Shown: piece by piece, positions 5,029-5,361 of the stretch
How the letters are laid out: every line of letters begins with the position of its first letter
Numbering within the stretch: the stretch's first letter is position 1
Source of the DNA: Lactobacillus sp.
GTDB lineage: Bacteria; Bacillota; Bacilli; Lactobacillales; Lactobacillaceae
Assembly: GCA_003482405.1 (NCBI GenBank)
Contig: DMZB01000341.1
Span: 1 to 5,361 of the forward strand
Length of the DNA: 5,361 nt
Direction of reading: 5' to 3'
The notes under the pieces: model-generated
Told to the model about the DNA's origin: nothing
Databases searched by the model: none
What the model saw: the letters and a program-made list of their open reading frames with translations, nothing else
Program-made: the position numbers and the translations under genes

Positions 5029-5361
5029 TTAACCATTATTTAAATCCGTCATCGAAACTGAGGTTGGCAACTGCCAGTTAATGGGCGTTTCACCAATCGC
5101 GACAAGCGCTTCATTCGTTTTCGAAAACGGTTTGGATCCAAAGAAACCGCGGTACGCAGACAGAGGACTGGGATGAGCAGACTGCAAAACAATATTGGTC
5201 TGCGTATCAATCAATTTAATTTTGTCACGAGCCGCACGTCCCCACAGAATGAAGACAACCGGCGTGTCACGTTCCGATAGCCGTTTGATCGCAGTATCGG
5301 TTAATCGCTCCCAACCCTTGCCAGCGTGAGAAAAAGCCCGCCCGTCACGCACCGTCAGCAC
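5029..5361 (-). CDS. ung: Uracil-DNA glycosylase Ung, C-terminal part (cut by window edge)
   Basis: Family 1 uracil-DNA glycosylase removes uracil from DNA, leaving an abasic site for AP endonucleases such as ExoA. Only the last 110 residues are present. The first visible codon is GTG, but it is an internal valine in [17 protein letters not shown], not a start; the N-terminal half with the catalytic Asp motif lies beyond the right edge. The visible part has VVFILWG (35-41, uracil-binding region) and the HPSPLSA motif (63-69), whose first His is the catalytic His of the minor-groove reading loop, followed by [12 protein letters not shown] (72-83). The gene ends with TAA at 5029-5031, 28 nt before pta, in the same direction, so the two are likely co-transcribed. 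Confidence 0.96.
   Translation of the reverse strand: MLTVRDGRAFSHAGKGWERLTDTAIKRLSERDTPVVFILWGRAARDKIKLIDTQTNIVLQSAHPSPLSAYRGFFGSKPFSKTNEALVAIGETPINWQLPTSVSMTDLNNG

Overview
The window is an ordinary stretch of housekeeping chromosome from a low-to-mid GC Gram-positive bacterium, most likely a member of the Lactobacillaceae. This rests on three things: the protein sequences (a 325-residue Pta with the lactobacillar pattern, a short type-II-like MurB and an ExoA of 253 residues), the strong TTGGAGG-type ribosome binding sites, and the ung-pta-tsaE-acetyltransferase order. The placement comes from recognising the proteins, not from a database search. I see no insertion sequence, phage gene, CRISPR array, tRNA or rRNA, and no frameshifted gene.

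Layout from left to right. Positions 1-322 hold no gene I can support. This stretch carries a probable leftward terminator for murB (120-159), a possible leftward promoter immediately beyond it, and a short hairpin-rich segment running off the left edge. murB (323-1234, minus) makes a peptidoglycan precursor. Between murB and exoA lies a divergent promoter region (about 1260-1420) in which two extended -10 elements form a perfect 10-bp inverted repeat. exoA (1421-2182, plus) and a small DEDDh 3'-5' exonuclease gene (2303-2836, plus) run rightward and end at a strong hairpin terminator (2868-2914). Facing them on the minus strand are a GNAT acetyltransferase gene (2937-3455), tsaE (3448-3921), pta (4023-5000) and the C-terminal half of ung (5029 to beyond 5361).

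The leftward genes read ung, pta, terminator, tsaE, acetyltransferase. ung and pta are 28 nt apart and probably share a transcript. A hairpin with a T tract lies just after pta. tsaE and the acetyltransferase gene overlap by 8 nt and are probably translationally coupled. Functionally, Ung (uracil removal) and ExoA (AP-site cleavage) are successive steps of base-excision repair, with a third DNA- or RNA-directed nuclease beside them. Pta links acetyl phosphate and acetyl-CoA, TsaE is needed for the t6A modification of tRNA, and MurB acts in cell-wall synthesis. No undescribed system is evident. The items most worth a second look are regulatory: the symmetric murB/exoA promoters, a bulged hairpin in the murB leader, the overlapping terminator and promoter at the left end, and repeats upstream of the DEDDh gene.
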